The notes under the pieces: generated by a model
Told to the model about the DNA's origin: nothing
Databases searched by the model: none
Seen by the model: only the letters and a program-made list of their open reading frames with translations
Program-made: the position numbers and the translations under genes
Assembly (NCBI GenBank): GCA_034433615.1
Contig: DAOUAJ010000388.1
Coordinates: forward strand, 1-9,173
Length of the DNA stretch: 9,173 nucleotides
Reading direction: 5' to 3'
DNA from: DAOUAJ01 sp034433615
GTDB taxonomy: Bacteria > Chloroflexota > Anaerolineae > DUEN01
Shown: in pieces, positions 6,250 to 9,173 of the stretch
Position numbering within the stretch: position 1 is the first letter of the stretch
Layout of the letters: every line of letters begins with the position of its first letter

Positions 6250-6298
6250 TCAGGACAGACAGGGAGCTCTGCGCAGCCACGCGTCAGCGGCCTGACCA

Positions 6299-7909
6299 TC
6301 ACCAGGACTGATACTCCGAGGCATCTATCCGGACCTCGACCAGCGTCGGGCCATCCGCCTGCAACCCCTCAGCGACAGCCACTTTGACCTCGGCTACGGT
6401 GCTTGCTGCCACGCCGCGTGCCTCAAACCCCTCGGCCACCTTGCACCAGTCCACCGGCGCGAACAGCGTCCCGGTCGGTGGATAGCCAGCCATCTCTTGC
6501 TTGAGCCGAATCAGACTCATGGCCTGATCGGCCAGCACGACCGCGACGATGGGGAGACAGAGGCGCGCCGCGGTCTCTAACTCCGAGATCACCATCCCCA
6601 TCCCGCCATCGCCGATGAAGCAGACGGCCGGCAGTTCCGGTCGCGCGATCTTGGCCCCGATGGCCGCTGGCAGAGCATAGCCCATGGTGGAAAGGCCGTT
6701 GGAGACCAGGAACCGGTTCGGCGTGCGAGCGGGCCACAACTTCCCGATGAGCAGCTTGTGCGAGCCCACATCGCAGGTGGCGACTCCGTCATCGGGAAGG
6801 ACTTCCCGCACCGCCTGTACAAGCTGAGAGGGCCAGAGCTTCTGGTTTTTGGCTTCTTCCTGATGGAGCAGTACAGGCCACGCCGGCCGCGCCGCGGCCA
6901 GCTCTTCCGGTGGCCAGGCAGCGTCTCCGTAGGCCTCGTCCGCCAGAAATTCCAGCGTCGCACCCAGGTCGCCGATGAGTTCCATCTCCGCCGCCAACCG
7001 GGGGTCCTCGTTAGCGAACTCAGCGGCAAAGACCAGGGGGGCTTGAAAATCCCAGGGTAGCACCAGCTCCACTGGATCAAAGCCGACGGCCAGGATCAGG
7101 TCGGCGCGCCGCAAAAGCTCCGCCGACGGCTCGCGGCGCTCCAGCCCGAGCACACCTGCATACAGCGGGTGATCCTCGGGAATCGCTCCCTTGGCCTTGG
7201 GCGTGACGACCACAGGCGCCCTGAGAGACTCCACCAGCCGGCGCAACGGCTCGTACGGGGCCGAGGGCTCCATCCCCAGGCCGACCACGATGGCGGGACG
7301 GCGGGCGCGCCGCAGCCGTGCGGCAACCTGTCGGAGCACGTCCTGAGGCACGTGCGGCGACGTCGGCCCGTCTTCCTGCATCGCTGCAGGACCGGACACC
7401 ACCGGCTCTTCGGTCACCGATGCAGGGATCTCCAGGTACACCGGCCCCCGACGGCCGGATTGGGCCAGACGAACAGCCTGGTGCACGAGGTCGGCCACGT
7501 CGTCCCCCGGATGCACCGTCCGACGGGACTTGGTGACCGGCTCAAAAAGCCGCGAGAGGTCAAGCCGTTGGTGAGAGTGGTGCGCCATCAGTTCCGGTTT
7601 GAGCTGTGAGGCCATCGCCAGCACAGGCGCCCGGTCGAGATAGCAATGGGCCAGCCCGGCCGCCAGGTTGACGGCACCCGGCCCCAACGTCGAAAGGCAG
7701 ACCCCGATCCCGCCCCGAATGCGGCTGTAGCCGTCGGCCATCCAGGCCGCGTGAGCCTCGTGGCGGGTCAGAACGAACCGAATGCCAGCTCGTTCCAGCG
7801 CGGCCACCAGGTGCACGCTCTCCCCGCCGGGCAGCCCGAACACGACCTCAGCGCCGTGATCACGGAGCGCGCTGGCGATGGCATCAGCGATAGTGCTTTT
7901 CATTGGCAT
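6299..7909 (-). CDS. Thiamine diphosphate-dependent enzyme, acetolactate synthase large subunit-like
   Basis: This complete 536-aa member of the IlvB/AlsS-like ThDP family (COG0028) probably decarboxylates a 2-oxoacid and transfers or ligates the two-carbon unit. The N-terminal pyrimidine-binding domain has GLPGGES (25-31), the cofactor-activating glutamate E51 in LTRHEAHAA, STLGPGAVN (73-81), and HQRLDLSRLFEPVTK (113-127). The middle domain includes VVGLGM and AVGFDPVE. The C-terminal domain has the ThDP/Mg motif GDGGMGM with D434, and 27 residues later AD (D461) where NN or ND is usual, then SLIRLKQE. The ATG at 7909 lies 27 nt after the E2 stop; a second ATG at 7903 is possible, and neither has a clear ribosome site. 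No small regulatory (IlvN-type) subunit follows, which points to a catabolic or specialised enzyme rather than the branched-chain biosynthetic one. Exact substrate is uncertain. Confidence 0.88.
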   Translation of the reverse strand: MPMKSTIADAIASALRDHGAEVVFGLPGGESVHLVAALERAGIRFVLTRHEAHAAWMADGYSRIRGGIGVCLSTLGPGAVNLAAGLAHCYLDRAPVLAMASQLKPELMAHHSHQRLDLSRLFEPVTKSRRTVHPGDDVADLVHQAVRLAQSGRRGPVYLEIPASVTEEPVVSGPAAMQEDGPTSPHVPQDVLRQVAARLRRARRPAIVVGLGMEPSAPYEPLRRLVESLRAPVVVTPKAKGAIPEDHPLYAGVLGLERREPSAELLRRADLILAVGFDPVELVLPWDFQAPLVFAAEFANEDPRLAAEMELIGDLGATLEFLADEAYGDAAWPPEELAAARPAWPVLLHQEEAKNQKLWPSQLVQAVREVLPDDGVATCDVGSHKLLIGKLWPARTPNRFLVSNGLSTMGYALPAAIGAKIARPELPAVCFIGDGGMGMVISELETAARLCLPIVAVVLADQAMSLIRLKQEMAGYPPTGTLFAPVDWCKVAEGFEARGVAASTVAEVKVAVAEGLQADGPTLVEVRIDASEYQSW

Positions 7910-7936
7910 ATGACTCAGGTTAAAGAGCTGTTCTGG

Positions 7937-9173
7937 TTACAGCAGGAGCAGTGTTGGCTCCTCGATGCCTGCCTTTACATCCTGAAGAAACTGGGCTGCC
8001 ACAGCTCCGTCCAATACCCGATGATCAGCCGCCAGGGTAAGTTGCATCCTGGGCCGGATGGCCACCGCCCCCTCCCAGGCTACCGGCGTCGGCACGGCTG
8101 CCCCTACCCCCAGGATAGCGCTCTGCGGCGGGTTGAGGATGGGATCGAAGGATTCGATGCCGAACATCCCCAGATTGGTGATCGTGAAGGTGCCTCCTTC
8201 CACCTCGTCGAGGCGCAATTCCCCCTGGCGAGCTCGCTCGGAGAGGTCTTGCAGCTTGCGGGCCAGTTCCTCGACAGGCCGAATATCGGCCTGGTGCAAG
8301 ACGGGCACGATGAGGCCATCAGGCACCGCCACCGCCACCCCGATGTTGATCTCATCCCACACGTGGATGCCTTTATCGTCCAGCGTCGAGTTCACCATCG
8401 GGTGGCGGCGCAAGGCCCAGGCGCACGCTTTGACGATGAGGACGGTGAGGGAGATCTTCTCGCCACTGTAGTCAGACCAACGTTGCCGGGTTGCTTCCGC
8501 CACGCTCACGTCTGCTGATAAGCTCAGGTGGATATGGGGAGCTGTCTGGTAACTCTGTTGCATCCGCCGGGCGATAATGGCCCGCATCCCCTGTAGAGGG
8601 ATAACAGAGCCGGCGCGCCTCGTCGGTGACGGCACGGGCGCAATGGCCGCCTGCCGGACATCAGCTTCCTGGATGCGCCCGCGCGGTCCTCTCCCCACCA
8701 CCATGCGCAGGTCCACCCCCGTCTCGCGAGCCGCCCGTCGGGCGGCCGGCGTCGCCCGCACCTTGTCTGCCGCCTCGGCCGCCTGGGCGGTCAGATGACG
8801 TTCCACGTCCTGCCGGGTGATGCGGCCTCGCGGCCCGGTTCCGGGTATTTGAGACAGGTCAGCCCCCTTCTCCTGGGCTACGCGCCGGGCTACGGGTGTG
8901 ACGCCCACCCCCTTTCGGGCCGGGAAGGCGTCAGGGGCCGCCTCGCCAACCGAGGGGGCCATTGCAGATGCATCTTCGAGGGAGGAGGCGGGCCACGATT
9001 CCTCCGGTTGAGCGATGTAGGCAATCACCCGGGTGACCGGCACCACGTCGTTTTCGTGATACCTCACTCCCCGCAGGATGCCCGATGCCGGAGCTTCCAC
9101 CTGCATGTTGATTTTGTCGGTACCGACTTCCAGCAATGGCTCTCCGGCAGCCACCATGTCCCCTTCCTGCTTG
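7937..9173 (-). CDS. Dihydrolipoamide acyltransferase (E2) of a 2-oxoacid dehydrogenase complex, 5' end outside window
   Basis: E2 carries acyl groups on a swinging lipoyl arm and passes them to CoA in pyruvate, branched-chain or acetoin dehydrogenase complexes. The frame runs to the right edge; the first ATG (9157) lies inside the lipoyl domain (KQEGDMVAAGEPLLEV), so it is not the true start. Numbering from that Met, the lipoyl lysine is K15 in TDKIN. A Pro/Ala/Ser linker leads to a peripheral-subunit-binding domain at about 84-122 (TPVARRVAQEKG, GTGPRGRI) and then a second one at about 133-170 (TPAARRAARETG, GRGPRGRI). The catalytic domain (about 180-406) contains IARRMQQSY, FTITNLGMFGI and the active-site motif DHRVLDGA with H379 and D383. 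E1 genes would be expected upstream, beyond the edge. A ThDP enzyme gene follows after 27 nt. Which 2-oxoacid is used cannot be told from this part. Confidence 0.95.
   Translation of the reverse strand, partial: KQEGDMVAAGEPLLEVGTDKINMQVEAPASGILRGVRYHENDVVPVTRVIAYIAQPEESWPASSLEDASAMAPSVGEAAPDAFPARKGVGVTPVARRVAQEKGADLSQIPGTGPRGRITRQDVERHLTAQAAEAADKVRATPAARRAARETGVDLRMVVGRGPRGRIQEADVRQAAIAPVPSPTRRAGSVIPLQGMRAIIARRMQQSYQTAPHIHLSLSADVSVAEATRQRWSDYSGEKISLTVLIVKACAWALRRHPMVNSTLDDKGIHVWDEINIGVAVAVPDGLIVPVLHQADIRPVEELARKLQDLSERARQGELRLDEVEGGTFTITNLGMFGIESFDPILNPPQSAILGVGAAVPTPVAWEGAVAIRPRMQLTLAADHRVLDGAVAAQFLQDVKAGIEEPTLLLL

Larger units (their letters stand above)
5954..6298. other. 345-nt gap between the ThDP enzyme and nucleotidyltransferase genes
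   Basis: The gap holds the heptamer repeat arrays (6124-6249), a GC-rich stretch with a small ggcgcc palindrome near 6101-6106, and a region at 5954-6061 that stays open in the frame of the nucleotidyltransferase. I see no convincing sigma-70 promoter; TTGACA at 5971-5976 overlaps the ribosome site region and has no -10 partner. I see no classical GC-hairpin plus T-run terminator, although the inverted heptamers could fold and may serve as a transcription end for the ThDP enzyme gene. Confidence 0.5.

Noticed and set aside
7646..8518. Plus-strand frame of 290 codons across the E2/ThDP gene junction
   Set aside because: It is antisense to two strongly conserved enzyme domains and resembles no family; it is a GC-rich shadow.
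7937..9157. E2 starting at the ATG at 9157
   Set aside because: That Met is inside the lipoyl domain (EGDMVAAGE); the frame continues upstream to the window edge, so the gene is truncated by the window.

Overview
This is a GC-rich window in which every gene I can support lies on the minus strand, so transcription runs from high to low coordinates. The gene families suggest Chloroflexota, possibly an Anaerolineae-like or thermophilic lineage. The pointers are a membrane glycosyltransferase of the GT39 type with a C-terminal beta-sandwich domain, two adjacent Uma2 nucleases, and intergenic heptamer repeats plus a palindromic dispersed repeat. That placement is inferred from family content, not from a marker gene.

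In order of transcription: (1) 9173-7937, the 3' part of a dihydrolipoamide acyltransferase (E2) gene. It has a truncated lipoyl domain, two peripheral-subunit-binding domains in tandem and a complete catalytic domain. (2) 7909-6299, an acetolactate-synthase-like thiamine diphosphate (ThDP) enzyme 27 nt behind E2. (3) A 345-nt gap, 6298-5954, with inverted and direct arrays of a GCTGATC-type heptamer. (4) 5953-5429, a small nucleotidyltransferase-fold protein, translationally coupled through an ATGA overlap to (5) 5432-4707, a creatininase-family metallohydrolase. This is followed after 19 nt by (6) 4687-2273, a large GT39-like membrane protein. (7) A short promoter-bearing gap, 2272-2145. (8) 2144-1398, a Uma2 protein with a coiled-coil tail. 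(9) 1367-636, a second, divergent Uma2 protein. (10) 539 to the left edge, a multi-pass membrane protein cut by the window.

The genes form at least three likely transcription units: E2 plus the ThDP enzyme (2-oxoacid or acetoin/acetolactate carbon metabolism), nucleotidyltransferase-creatininase-glycosyltransferase, and the Uma2 pair, perhaps with the membrane protein.

The most notable feature is a ~90-nt palindromic, MITE-like repeat lodged in frame inside the glycosyltransferase gene. With its possible 4-bp target duplication it adds exactly 93 nt, so the frame stays open and the insertion lengthens a loop between two membrane segments. I see no tRNA, rRNA, CRISPR array, transposase or complete defence system, and no clearly new multi-gene system. 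The unusual points are the repeat insertion, the double binding domain of E2, the heptamer arrays and the nucleotidyltransferase-creatininase coupling.
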